From JAPLKX01 sp035530195 (GTDB lineage: Bacteria; Hydrogenedentota; Hydrogenedentia; Hydrogenedentales; SLHB01), in the NCBI GenBank assembly GCA_035530195.1, contig DATKVG010000160.1, positions 1 to 64,000 of the forward strand: a stretch of DNA of 64,000 nucleotides, written 5' to 3'. Position numbers and translations under genes: made by a program. Below, in pieces: positions 15,707 to 23,750 of the stretch. The notes under the pieces are model-generated. The model worked only from the letters and a program-made list of their open reading frames with translations. It searched no databases and was not told where the DNA came from. How positions within the stretch are numbered: position 1 is the stretch's first letter; each line of letters opens with the position of its first letter.

Positions 15707-16960
15707 ATGCACAAGCGGTTCATGTTCAGCCTCCTCACATCCATTCTGGCGATTTTGCTGGCCACCGCCGCGATAGCCGCCGAGGCCCCCACATTATTGG
15801 TCGGAGCCTCGTCCGCTCCGGTTAATCCGCCGGCTGGGACTTTTCTTGCCGGTTACGATCTGAACAGGGCTTCGACGGGCGTCCACGACGATTTGTCTGC
15901 GAAAGCGGTTGTGTTCAGCGACGGGACGACTTCGGTGGCGCTCGTGGTTATTGACAGCGTGAGCATCCAGTACAACACCGCGTGCGAGATTCGGGCGGCG
16001 GCGGCGCAGCTTCTCAAGACGCCTTCGCTACCCCCGCGGCAGATCGTCGTTCAGTCCACGCACACCCACGCCGCCCCCGATACCATCGGCATATACGGGC
16101 CTAACGAGACGACGTGCGGGCGCAACCCCGAGTACATGAAACGGCTTGTCGAGACGGCCGCGCAGCAGGTGGCCAAAGCGGTCGATATTATGAAGCCGGC
16201 CAGCGCCGCGTTCAGCCGGTCGCAGTGCGCCGGGTGGGCCGTCAACGACAGCGAGCCCGCCAACGTCGACAACTCCGTCACGGTCATGCAGTTCCTCGAC
16301 AAGGACGGCAAGTCCATCGCCACGCTCACGAATTTCGCATGCCACCCGACTGTCCTCGACGGCGACAATACGCTCACGAGCGCCGACTGGGTGGCGTCGT
16401 TTTACAAATCGATGTCGGCGAAGCTGCCGGGCGAGCACCTGTTTTTGCAGGGGGCAATCGGCTGCTGGATGCAGCCGAACACGCCCGAGCGCACGTTCGA
16501 CTTGGCAAAGAAGTACGGCGAAGACCTCGCAGCAAAGACGCTCGCGGCGCTCGAGCAGGAGACGTTCCTGACCGACACCCGCGTCCGGTTTGCGAGCCGC
16601 GTGTTCAACATGCCGATCGCAAACGACAACTTCAAGGGAATGAGCCAGGCGGGGCTGGTACCGCGGAGTTTCGCCGATTCGGTTGAAACGGAAGCGGCCT
16701 GGTTTGCCATAGGCCCGGCGCAATTCGCCACGCACCTCGGCGAGACCGCGCCGGTTTTCGCCGCCCAGACGCGCGGACTCATGGACACCGAACCGAAGTT
16801 TATCCTCGGCCTCGGCCTCGACCATCTCGGCTACATCTGCCCGCCGGACTACTTCGTCAACACCGACAAATACCCCCACGCCAAGTATCTGGTCAGCATG
16901 TCGCCCTGCCCACAGGCCGGGCCTGTGATGATGGAAGCGCTGAAATCGATCATCCCATAA
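15707..16960 (+). CDS. Neutral/alkaline ceramidase-like secreted protein
   Basis: A 417-residue exported protein with a signal peptide (MHKRFMFSLLTSILAILLATAAIAAEA). It matches the N-terminal domain of neutral/alkaline non-lysosomal ceramidases: VGASSAPVNPPAGTFLAGY at the start, VVIDSVSIQ, and the zinc-site motif QSTHTHAAPDT, then TNFACHPTVLDGDN with a further His. The C-terminal ceramidase domain seems short or absent, and many environmental bacteria encode such proteins with no proven lipid substrate. It may be an amidohydrolase of another substrate. The gene is intact and ends just before the IS110 region. Confidence 0.72.
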   Translation: MHKRFMFSLLTSILAILLATAAIAAEAPTLLVGASSAPVNPPAGTFLAGYDLNRASTGVHDDLSAKAVVFSDGTTSVALVVIDSVSIQYNTACEIRAAAAQLLKTPSLPPRQIVVQSTHTHAAPDTIGIYGPNETTCGRNPEYMKRLVETAAQQVAKAVDIMKPASAAFSRSQCAGWAVNDSEPANVDNSVTVMQFLDKDGKSIATLTNFACHPTVLDGDNTLTSADWVASFYKSMSAKLPGEHLFLQGAIGCWMQPNTPERTFDLAKKYGEDLAAKTLAALEQETFLTDTRVRFASRVFNMPIANDNFKGMSQAGLVPRSFADSVETEAAWFAIGPAQFATHLGETAPVFAAQTRGLMDTEPKFILGLGLDHLGYICPPDYFVNTDKYPHAKYLVSMSPCPQAGPVMMEALKSIIP

Positions 16961-17099
16961 GCGAAGTCGGCCCTTGTATGATACTTCCCGGACCTGAGAG
17001 ACACAAGAGAGTCGTCGTAGTAGCCGGTTTTCTTTTTGGTTCTTTTTCTTTTGTGGATAGCGGTGGATAAGTGGATAAGCCGGCGTCGGCCGGCTCCGA

Positions 17100-17235
17100 G
17101 ATAGTCCTCTCGCATGGCCGTGTGAGAGGATAGGGCCGGAGGCGGAGAAGCAAGTCGGCCTGGGACCTAGAAGCCCGTGCGGTAGGTTGTTCCCGCCTCC
17201 GGTCCGACGTGGTCCACCCAAAGACCGGACACTAT
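17100..17235 (+). ncRNA. Candidate IS110 bridge (seeker) RNA
   Basis: Three hairpins follow each other upstream of the transposase. Stem 1: 17105-17114 with 17121-17130 (10 bp, one G-U). Stem 2: CCGGAGGCGG 17136-17145 with CCGCCTCCGG 17193-17202 (10 bp, perfect), enclosing 47 bases with an inner ACCTA/TAGGT helix. Stem 3: GTCCG 17202-17206 with CGGAC 17226-17230, or alternatively GGTC/GACC. IS110-group elements such as IS621 encode a bridge RNA in exactly this place; the assignment here rests on position and foldability only. Confidence 0.5.
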
Positions 17236-17300
17236 CGTGGGACGTGCCCCGAATGTACAAGGATGGTCAGGTGGCCACAAAACTCGAGGGAGATTTTATC

Positions 17301-18353
17301 ATGAATGAGCAGCAATTGTATTGGGTGGGCATGGACGTCTCTGAGGCGCGTTTTGATGTGGCTTTGGCCAGCCCCGGACAGCATGCCAACCCGGAAACCA
17401 TCCGGCGGCTTCCCGTCGGGACTTTCGTGCGCGATCCGCAAGGCGTGAAGGCGTTTGTGCAGTGGCTGCGCAAGCTTTTGCCGGGCTCCAAACCGCTGCC
17501 GATCCGCGGGGTGATGGAGGCCACGGGAATCTATTCGATTCAACTGGCGGCCATGCTGAATAAACAGTATCCGGAACTTTGCCCGTCTATTGCCAACCCC
17601 CAGCAGACCTCGGCGTTTCGCGACAGCCTGGGCCTGCGCAACAAAACGGACCGTCTGGACGCGCGGGCACTTGCGTTTTACGGCTTGAGCCACCAGCCGG
17701 ACCCCTACGTACCCCTTTCGCCGGCCCAGGCGGAACTGCGCTCATTGAGCCGCTGCCGCGATGCCCTTGATGAACAGCGCGTGGCGCATGAAAACCAGCT
17801 GGAGCAGAAACCGGACTCGGCGCTTAGCCGCAGGCTCTTAAAGCAACTGGTGGCCAAGCTCAACAGGGACATGCAGAAACTCGAGAAGGAAATGAAACGC
17901 GTCATCCAATCCGATGCGGACTTGCATCGTGATTATGTGCTGATGACGAGCATTCCGGGTGTTGGATTCGTTACGGCCGCCACGACTCTGGCTGAGTTGG
18001 GTGACCTGCGCCGCTTTGCCAGTTCGCGTCAAATTGGCGCCACGGTGGGCGTCACTCCCAGCAAAAACGACTCCGGCAAATCCAGCCCGCCCGCGCACAT
18101 GTCCAAGAAGGGCAATCCCCGTGTGCGGCGCATCCTGTACATGGCCGCCCTCTCCGCGAGTAAATATAACCCCCACTTAAGCTTGGTGTACGATCGACTG
18201 CTGGCTGGCGGCAAAGAACCCATGGTGGCCCTGGGGGCACTTATGCGCAAGCTTATCGTGCTCATGCGCGCTATTGTCGTTTCCGGACGAGCCTATGACC
18301 CCCTGTGGAAAACTTGTCCCAAAAAGAAACCTGTTGCCGCAAAAATCACTTGA
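17301..18353 (+). CDS. IS110-family transposase
   Basis: A 350-residue recombinase, full length for the family. ATG 17301 is chosen because GAGGGAGA precedes it by 8 bases and the protein then starts in register with relatives; the open frame reaches back to 17187. The N-terminal RuvC-like DEDD domain shows D12 (GMDVSEARFD), E73 (MEATG), D117 and D120 (TDRLDA). The C-terminal Transposase_20 domain starts near TSIPGVGFVTA and holds GVTPSKNDSGKS, whose Ser is the likely nucleophile, then KKGNPRVRRILYMAA. Such enzymes carry out RNA-guided recombination. The gene is uninterrupted and looks active. Confidence 0.93.
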   Translation: MNEQQLYWVGMDVSEARFDVALASPGQHANPETIRRLPVGTFVRDPQGVKAFVQWLRKLLPGSKPLPIRGVMEATGIYSIQLAAMLNKQYPELCPSIANPQQTSAFRDSLGLRNKTDRLDARALAFYGLSHQPDPYVPLSPAQAELRSLSRCRDALDEQRVAHENQLEQKPDSALSRRLLKQLVAKLNRDMQKLEKEMKRVIQSDADLHRDYVLMTSIPGVGFVTAATTLAELGDLRRFASSRQIGATVGVTPSKNDSGKSSPPAHMSKKGNPRVRRILYMAALSASKYNPHLSLVYDRLLAGGKEPMVALGALMRKLIVLMRAIVVSGRAYDPLWKTCPKKKPVAAKIT

Positions 18354-18441
18354 TTTTCAACACACTATCTACGACGTGTGGGGCGTGATCGTAATTGCTT
18401 CCAAGGGCCATTTAACGGGGGGAGGGATGGAGCATGATCGT

Positions 18442-19398
18442 ATGATGATGCGTCCGGTTTTATTGAGGGGGTTCACGCTGATAGAACTCTTGGTGGTGAT
18501 TGGCATTATTGCAATCTTGGCGGCGCTCCTGCTTCCAGCGCTTTCTCGGGCGCGGGAATCGGCTCGGAAGGCATCCTGCGTAAACAACCTGAAGCAAATG
18601 GGGGTGATCTTCAAGATGTACGCAGGTGAAGCGCCCGGAGGAAAGTTTCCGCCGAGGATACGCTTGATTGACCTCTACATGCACCTTGATTTTTCCTGGT
18701 GCTACGCGGGAGACAAGCCTTTCACCCCCGGACAAGTGAACTTTGACCTGCTGGGCAGCGTTGATCCGTTGGCGGTCTTTCCCGCGTACCTCGCGGACTA
18801 CCACGTGCTGTATTGTCCGTCCAACATCGAGAGCGACCCGGAAGACGCGCTGTACGTGCTTGAAAGCGCGCCCGGCGACCCCAAACCGTGCTCGTATGAG
18901 GGCCTTTTCATGGCTCCCGCGGCATGCTATCAGTACATCGGCTATTTGTTCGACAAAGGCGACGATAGTGACACGCCTCTGCAATACGCGTACGAGCCGC
19001 AGATGTACGCCTTTATTCAATCACGGCCGGCGACCAATCCCGAGGATACGGACCGCACCATTGAAATACCCGAACTTCAAGAGTACGGCAACGGCAGCAC
19101 CGGCGTCATCCACCGGCTGCGTGAGGGGATCGAGCGCATCTGCATCACGGACGTCAACAATCCCGCCGCATCCGCGAACGCGCAAAGCGAGATTGCCGTG
19201 ATGTGGGACCATTCGGGGACCGGCATTATTGCGACCTTCGGCGGACCAGGGTCGAAGGCGCTCAACCACAACCGGGGGGCTAATGTTTTGTACATGGACG
19301 GGCACGTGGAGTTCGTGGATTATGTCACGCCCTACGGGAAGTTTCCCGTGACGTTCAGCACGTTCATTGGAGGCGATACCTTTCTGCCGTTTCCTTAG
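18442..19398 (+). CDS. H-X9-DG type pseudopilin (type II secretion/type IV pilin-like)
   Basis: A 318-residue protein with the prepilin signature RGFTLIELLVVIGIIAILAALLLPAL right at the N-terminus, cleavage before Phe, then SRARESARKASCVNNLKQMG. Near the C-terminus HNRGANVLYMDGHVEF is the H-X9-DG motif that defines the large pseudopilin families of Planctomycetes, Lentisphaerae and relatives. ATG 18442 is preferred because GGAG lies 9 bases upstream; ATG 18427 is possible. It is an orphan next to the IS110 element, not part of the pilin operon at 25.3 kb. Its role is unknown; such genes occur in many diverged copies per genome. Confidence 0.88.
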   Translation: MMMRPVLLRGFTLIELLVVIGIIAILAALLLPALSRARESARKASCVNNLKQMGVIFKMYAGEAPGGKFPPRIRLIDLYMHLDFSWCYAGDKPFTPGQVNFDLLGSVDPLAVFPAYLADYHVLYCPSNIESDPEDALYVLESAPGDPKPCSYEGLFMAPAACYQYIGYLFDKGDDSDTPLQYAYEPQMYAFIQSRPATNPEDTDRTIEIPELQEYGNGSTGVIHRLREGIERICITDVNNPAASANAQSEIAVMWDHSGTGIIATFGGPGSKALNHNRGANVLYMDGHVEFVDYVTPYGKFPVTFSTFIGGDTFLPFP

Positions 19399-19400
19399 GG

Positions 19401-19436
19401 GGATCAAAGGGACTAAAAAGACGTAAGGGACATAAG
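19401..19436. repeat. Nonamer tandem array (4 units)
   Basis: GGATCAAAG, GGACTAAAA, AGACGTAAG, GGACATAAG. It begins three bases after the pseudopilin stop codon and lies between convergent genes. Confidence 0.75.
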
Positions 19437-19509
19437 AAAAGCGGCCAACTGCGTAAGAAAAAAGCCAGCAGCACTGGATTAGTGCTGCCGGCTTTGGTTG
19501 TGTGTTTGC

Positions 19510-21825
19510 TCAGGCTTTGGCGGTGGCGGCTGCTTTGATATAGGCGTCGATGGCTCTGGCGGCTTTTTTGCCCGCGCCCATGGCCTCGATAACGGTGGCT
19601 GAACCGGTGACGATGTCGCCGCCGGCATACACGCCAGGCAGGTTTGTGGCGCCGGTTTCGGGGTCGACGATGATGTTGCCCCACTTGTTGAGTTGCAGGC
19701 CTTGGGTATTTTTAGTGAGCAGGGGGTTGGCCTGGTTGCCCAACGCCGGGATCGCCATGTCGCAGTCGATGGTGAACTCGGTTCCGGGCACGGGGATGGG
19801 ACGCCGCCGGCCGGACGCGTCCGGTTCGCCCAGTTCCATCCGGATGCATTCCATCCCGACGACTTTGTTGTCTTTGTCGCCGAGGATGCGGACGGGGTTG
19901 GTGAGGAACTTGAACACGACGCCTTCTTCCTTTGCGTTCTCGACTTCCTCGGCGCGTGCGGGGACTTCCGCGGCCGACCGGCGGTATACGATGCTGACTT
20001 TTTTTGCGCCAAGCCGCAGCGACGTGCGGGCCGCGTCCATGGCGACGTTGCCCGCGCCGACGACACAGACGCGTTCGCCGACGATCACGGGCGTGTCGTA
20101 GTCGGGCCGGTAGGCTTTCATGAGGTTGACGCGGGTGAGGAATTCGTTTGCGCTGAACACGCCGATGAGGTTTTCGCCGGGAATTCCGAGGAACATGGGG
20201 GCGCCCGCGCCCACCGTGATAAACACCGCCTTGTACCCGGCGTCCATCAGTTCTTTGACCGTATGGACCTTGCCGATGATCATGTCGAGTTGGATTTCGG
20301 CGCCCAGGCTTTTGACGTAGTTGACTTCGCGGTTCACGATGACTTTGGGCAGGCGGAATTCGGGAATCCCGTAGCGGAGCACGCCGCCGGTGTCGTGGAA
20401 CGCCTCGAAAATGGTGACTTCATAACCCATCTTGGCGAGGTCGCCGCCGCACGTCAGGCCGCCGGGGCCGCAACCAACCACGGCCACCTTGATGCCGTTG
20501 GACTTGGTTTTGACGGGCGTGACGGGCGCGTTGGCCGCTTCCCAATCTGCCGCGAACCGTTCGAGCTTGCCGATGTTGACGGGCCGGGCCGTCTTGGCGA
20601 GGATGCAGGTTTTCTCGCACTGGTTTTCCTGGGGGCAGACGCGGCCGCAAATGGCGGGGAGGCTGTTTTTGTCTTTGAGGATGGCGGCGGACTTTGCGAA
20701 ATCGTGTTCCTGGATGGCTTTGATGAACCCGGGGATGTCGACTTCGACCGGGCAGCCTTTCATGCAGGACGGGCGTGCGCAGAGCCTGCACCGCATCGCC
20801 TCTTCGAGCGCCTTTTCTTCGGTATAGGCCAGGTTGACTTCCTCGAACGTCCCACGGCGCACCATCATCCGGTCGATAAGGGCCGCCACGAATCCGACGG
20901 CCTCGTCTTGGAAATCCTGGGGCATGAGCATGCGGCCGTTCCGGGCCTGGGTCTCGACGGCGACGTTGAGGCGGCACTCGTGCGGCTCGGGCGCAGGGGC
21001 GGGCTCGCCCATGGTCTTGACGGCCTTGGCTTCCATCGACCGATAGGCCTGCTGACGCGACATCAGCTCGATGAAATCGACCTCGGCCCCGTCAAACTCG
21101 GGGCCGTCCACGCAGGCGTACCTGGTTTGGCCGGCTACGGTGACGCGGCACCCGCCGCACATGCCCGTCCCGTCGACCATGATGGGGTTGAGGCTCACCA
21201 CCACGTGGACGCCATACTTCTTGCAGCACTCGACGACGGCTTTCATGTGGGGCACGGGCCCGATAGCGACGACTTCGTCGATTTTTTCGCCTTTTTTGAT
21301 GCGGTCTTCCAGGATTTGGGTGGCGAACCCGTGGAACCCGAATGACCCGTCGTCGGTGCTGTAGAGGACCTCGTCGCTGACCGCGGCCATTTTGTCCTGC
21401 CAGAACAGGAGGCCTTTGTTTCGTGCGCCGATGATGCTGACGACCCGGTTGCCGGCATCGTGGTAGGCTTTGGTCTGGGGGTACATCGGCGCGACGCCCA
21501 GGCCGCCCGCCAGGCAGTAGATGGTCCTGCCGCCGCCTTCGATGGCCCGATCTTTCCCGAGCGGACCCACAACATCGTGAAACGACTCGCCGGCCGCGAA
21601 CGCGCCCAGCTTGATGGTCCCTTTGCCGACTTCCTGGAGCACGAGGGTGATGGTGCCGGCATCGGGATCGCTGTCGGCGATGGTAAGGGGGATTCGCTCG
21701 CCGTGTTCATCGCCCAGGACCAGCACGAAATTGCCGGGTTTTGCGGCGCGCGCAATCAGGGGGGCATTGACCACGAACTCCTTTACCTTGTCGGCCAGCT
21801 CATCCTTGCTCACGATGCGAAACAT
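19510..21825 (-). CDS. Fused NfnA-NfnB: NAD(P)H/ferredoxin oxidoreductase (glutamate-synthase-like)
   Basis: A 771-residue fusion. Residues 1-280 are NfnA-like: an FAD-binding barrel, an NAD-binding part (TIYCLAGGLGVAPMY), and a [2Fe-2S] site in GMCGGCRV followed by RYACVDGPEF. Residues about 300-771 are NfnB/GltD-like: cysteine motifs CRLCARPSCMKGCPVEVDIPG and CGRVCPQENQCEKTC for [4Fe-4S] clusters, then VVGCGPGGLTCGGDLA (FAD) and a GAGNVAMDAARTSLRLGA (NADPH) site. The separate two-subunit enzyme bifurcates electrons between NADH, NADPH and ferredoxin. Databases often call such fusions dihydroorotate dehydrogenase B/glutamate synthase. No glutamate synthase large subunit is nearby, which favours the Nfn role and suggests anaerobic or fermentative metabolism. 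Confidence 0.88.
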   Translation of the reverse strand: MFRIVSKDELADKVKEFVVNAPLIARAAKPGNFVLVLGDEHGERIPLTIADSDPDAGTITLVLQEVGKGTIKLGAFAAGESFHDVVGPLGKDRAIEGGGRTIYCLAGGLGVAPMYPQTKAYHDAGNRVVSIIGARNKGLLFWQDKMAAVSDEVLYSTDDGSFGFHGFATQILEDRIKKGEKIDEVVAIGPVPHMKAVVECCKKYGVHVVVSLNPIMVDGTGMCGGCRVTVAGQTRYACVDGPEFDGAEVDFIELMSRQQAYRSMEAKAVKTMGEPAPAPEPHECRLNVAVETQARNGRMLMPQDFQDEAVGFVAALIDRMMVRRGTFEEVNLAYTEEKALEEAMRCRLCARPSCMKGCPVEVDIPGFIKAIQEHDFAKSAAILKDKNSLPAICGRVCPQENQCEKTCILAKTARPVNIGKLERFAADWEAANAPVTPVKTKSNGIKVAVVGCGPGGLTCGGDLAKMGYEVTIFEAFHDTGGVLRYGIPEFRLPKVIVNREVNYVKSLGAEIQLDMIIGKVHTVKELMDAGYKAVFITVGAGAPMFLGIPGENLIGVFSANEFLTRVNLMKAYRPDYDTPVIVGERVCVVGAGNVAMDAARTSLRLGAKKVSIVYRRSAAEVPARAEEVENAKEEGVVFKFLTNPVRILGDKDNKVVGMECIRMELGEPDASGRRRPIPVPGTEFTIDCDMAIPALGNQANPLLTKNTQGLQLNKWGNIIVDPETGATNLPGVYAGGDIVTGSATVIEAMGAGKKAARAIDAYIKAAATAKA

Positions 21826-22123
21826 TACAATTACTCCTCAAAACACACTCTTCTGGACAAAAAAAGATCGCCTCGTCGACCTTCCGTTGAGCACGGCGAC
21901 CTATGCTTTATTGTAGCGTATTTGTGCCGGATCTTGCCGAACCTGCCCAGCAGAACTTGGCTGCGGATTATAAGATCCGCCGACCCTTGAATCAAGGCAT
22001 AGGACGCGGCAAAGTCTAAGACCAATAGGAAAAAGGACCTAGAGGACCTATGGCCGCCCAGGCGCCAACCTTTTCCGGGCGGGCTTGTAAAAGCGGCGTC
22101 CTCACCGCTTCAGAGCCTGCATA
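21826..22123. other. 298-base gap, 5' region of the nfn fusion
   Basis: No gene is seen. Near 21910-21915 the minus strand reads TACAAT, a possible -10 for the nfn fusion, without a clear -35. At 22024-22050 there is a weak 9-base periodicity (AATAGGAAA, AAGGACCTA, GAGGACCTA). At 22089-22110 AAGCGG and CCGCTT could form a hairpin beyond the oxidoreductase gene. Confidence 0.5.
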
Positions 22124-23317
22124 TCAGGTCTTGAGGCCGGAGAGGTCGGGCTGGACGACCCTGTTTTCGGCCAGCATCTGCTCCCAGGTGAGGCGCGTTT
22201 TACGTTCGCAGGCGTCCCTGCCGAGAATGGTGGCGAGCGTGGAGTTGATGCTGGGCTCGACGGTGGGATTTTGGCAGTCGCCTTTCTGGACGCAGTCGTG
22301 GAACGCGGCGATATTGACCTCGGCCCCGCGTTCGTATAGCCCTTCGGTTTTGCCGCCGGCCCAGCCGGCGTTGTTGCCCAGCATCCTCACGCGGCCGTTA
22401 TACGAGGTTTCGAGATGGCCGTTGAGGCAGAATGCCAAGGCGTCGCAATGCCATTCGTAGCGGTTTCTCAGATGTTCGCCGATGTGATTGAGCAGGAGGC
22501 CGTCGGGAAACTCGTAGGTAATGGAGAGGGTATCGTGGGTGTCGCCATGGGGGTTTTTGCGGGCGATGCGCGAGGAGCCGGTGGCGCTGACGGGCATCCG
22601 GCCGGCAATCCACAGTGCGGCGTCGACGGCGTGGATGCCGGCGTTGACATGGTACCCGCCGCCGATGGCGATGTCGTTGACCCAGATGAGGTGTTGCAGC
22701 CGGCTTTCGATGTTGTCTGTCAGCGGGGGGTCGTCGAACCCCTCATCGGTGTATTGCGAGCAGAGCATGCCCAGCGGCCCAATATCGCCGCGTTGGAGGC
22801 GTTTGATCCCTTCGATGATGAGGGGGTCGGTGCGCATCTGGAAATCGATCAGGAACACCTTGCCGGCGGCCTTGGCGCGTTTTGCGGCTTCAAGCACGCG
22901 CAGTGTGCCCGGCGCATCGCAGGCGACCGGCTTGGCCATGTAGACGTGCAACCCCGCTGCAACGGCCGCCTCGACGTGATCCGGGAAACAGTACGGCGGC
23001 GTTTCGAGAAAGATGGCGTCGATGCCGCTGTCGACGACGCCGCGATAGCCGTTGAGGCCGCTGAACCGGTGTTTGGCGTCGACGCCGAACTCGTCGCCGG
23101 CCTTGTCGACCACGTCCGGGAAGTAGTCGCACATGCTGTTGATGTGATACCCGCCGTGGTCGCGGATCATTTTGGTGATCATCCTGCCGCGTCCGCCAAG
23201 GCCGACGATACCGATTTCGAGCTTGGAGTTGGCGCCCTGCGCGAATGCGGGTGTCATTAAAGAAGCCGCCGCCACGCCGCCCATAAACGCCCTGCGACTG
23301 CACCCCGGTTTGTTCAT
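22124..23317 (-). CDS. Gfo/Idh/MocA family oxidoreductase, Tat-exported
   Basis: A 397-residue protein. ATG 23317 follows GGGAGG by 7 bases and opens a twin-arginine signal: CSRRAFMGGVAAASLMTPAFAQG. The NAD(P)-binding domain begins IGIVGLGGRGRMITKMI; the second half is the usual Gfo/Idh/MocA alpha/beta domain, with AKPVACDAPGT the conserved catalytic-Lys motif and GGYHVNAGIHAVDAALWIAGRMP. Exported members of this group are numerous in Planctomycetes and Lentisphaerae and act on sugars or inositol-like compounds with tightly bound cofactor. Substrate is unknown. The gene stands alone on its strand. Confidence 0.88.
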   Translation of the reverse strand: MNKPGCSRRAFMGGVAAASLMTPAFAQGANSKLEIGIVGLGGRGRMITKMIRDHGGYHINSMCDYFPDVVDKAGDEFGVDAKHRFSGLNGYRGVVDSGIDAIFLETPPYCFPDHVEAAVAAGLHVYMAKPVACDAPGTLRVLEAAKRAKAAGKVFLIDFQMRTDPLIIEGIKRLQRGDIGPLGMLCSQYTDEGFDDPPLTDNIESRLQHLIWVNDIAIGGGYHVNAGIHAVDAALWIAGRMPVSATGSSRIARKNPHGDTHDTLSITYEFPDGLLLNHIGEHLRNRYEWHCDALAFCLNGHLETSYNGRVRMLGNNAGWAGGKTEGLYERGAEVNIAAFHDCVQKGDCQNPTVEPSINSTLATILGRDACERKTRLTWEQMLAENRVVQPDLSGLKT

Positions 23318-23396
23318 CGCACGCCTCCCGCATGTTGAAATCCACTTGTGGCCGATTATACACAAGACGAGAAGGCGCAACCACGGGTAAAAAGAA

Positions 23397-23452
23397 AGGA
23401 CAAATTACAAAGGACAAATTACAGAGGACAAATTACAAACGGCAAAGGACAC
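23397..23452. repeat. Heptamer/14-mer tandem array (8 heptamers)
   Basis: AGGACAA and ATTACAA alternate: AGGACAA, ATTACAA, AGGACAA, ATTACAG, AGGACAA, ATTACAA, ACGGCAA, AGGACAC. It lies 78 bases upstream of tRNA-Ser. Confidence 0.9.
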
Positions 23453-23486
23453 GTAGAGATTGGGGAGGTTCACTTGTGTGTCTTGT

Positions 23487-23515
23487 TTGAAAAAACGGGG
23501 TGATCGTGGTAACGT
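23487..23515 (+). promoter_or_regulatory. Possible promoter of tRNA-Ser
   Basis: TTGAAA (23487-23492) and TAACGT (23510-23515) are 17 bases apart and end 14 bases before the tRNA. The -10 match is poor. Confidence 0.4.
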
Positions 23516-23529
23516 AAAGAGTCTACTGC

Positions 23530-23619
23530 GGAGAGGTGACCGAGTGGCTGAAGGTGGCGCCCTGCTAAGGCGTTGTGCGGGAAACCGTACCCCGGGTTCA
23601 AATCCCGGCCTCTCCGCCA
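23530..23619 (+). tRNA. tRNA-Ser(GCT)
   Basis: Class II tRNA with a long variable arm. The acceptor stem is GGAGAGG (23530-23536) with CCTCTCC (23609-23615), discriminator G, and an encoded CCA at 23617-23619. The T-loop GGTTCAAATCC is standard. The anticodon is GCT at 23564-23566 in loop CTGCTAA, so it decodes AGC and AGU. The acceptor could extend one GC pair outward. Confidence 0.95.
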
Positions 23620-23750
23620 TATTCTTTTTCACACGCTAACCCGCTCCTGCTATTCCCGGGCCGATTCTGTTTTGTCGAAAATGCGCGTGTGAACCCTTAT
23701 ACTGGCGGGAGAGAGGCGAAGGTGTTGAATTGCGGAAAGGAACGTGAGTG

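Larger units (their letters stand above)
17040..18360 (+). mobile_element. IS110-family insertion sequence (ends not defined)
   Basis: The element comprises a structured non-coding leader and one DEDD/Ser transposase gene. IS110 elements lack long terminal inverted repeats, so the ends cannot be fixed by eye; the left limit given is approximate, within the 340-base gap 16961-17300, and the right limit is put just past the transposase stop. That gap also holds a T-rich tract (17027-17052) and three GTGGATA words (17053-17077). No target duplication is visible. It lies between two intact genes. Confidence 0.7.

Noticed and set aside
19693..21345. Plus-strand open frame of 550 codons
   Set aside because: Antisense to the nfn fusion; no motifs.
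23620..23750. tRNA-associated integration site
   Set aside because: No direct repeat of the tRNA 3' end and no integrase gene are visible in the window.
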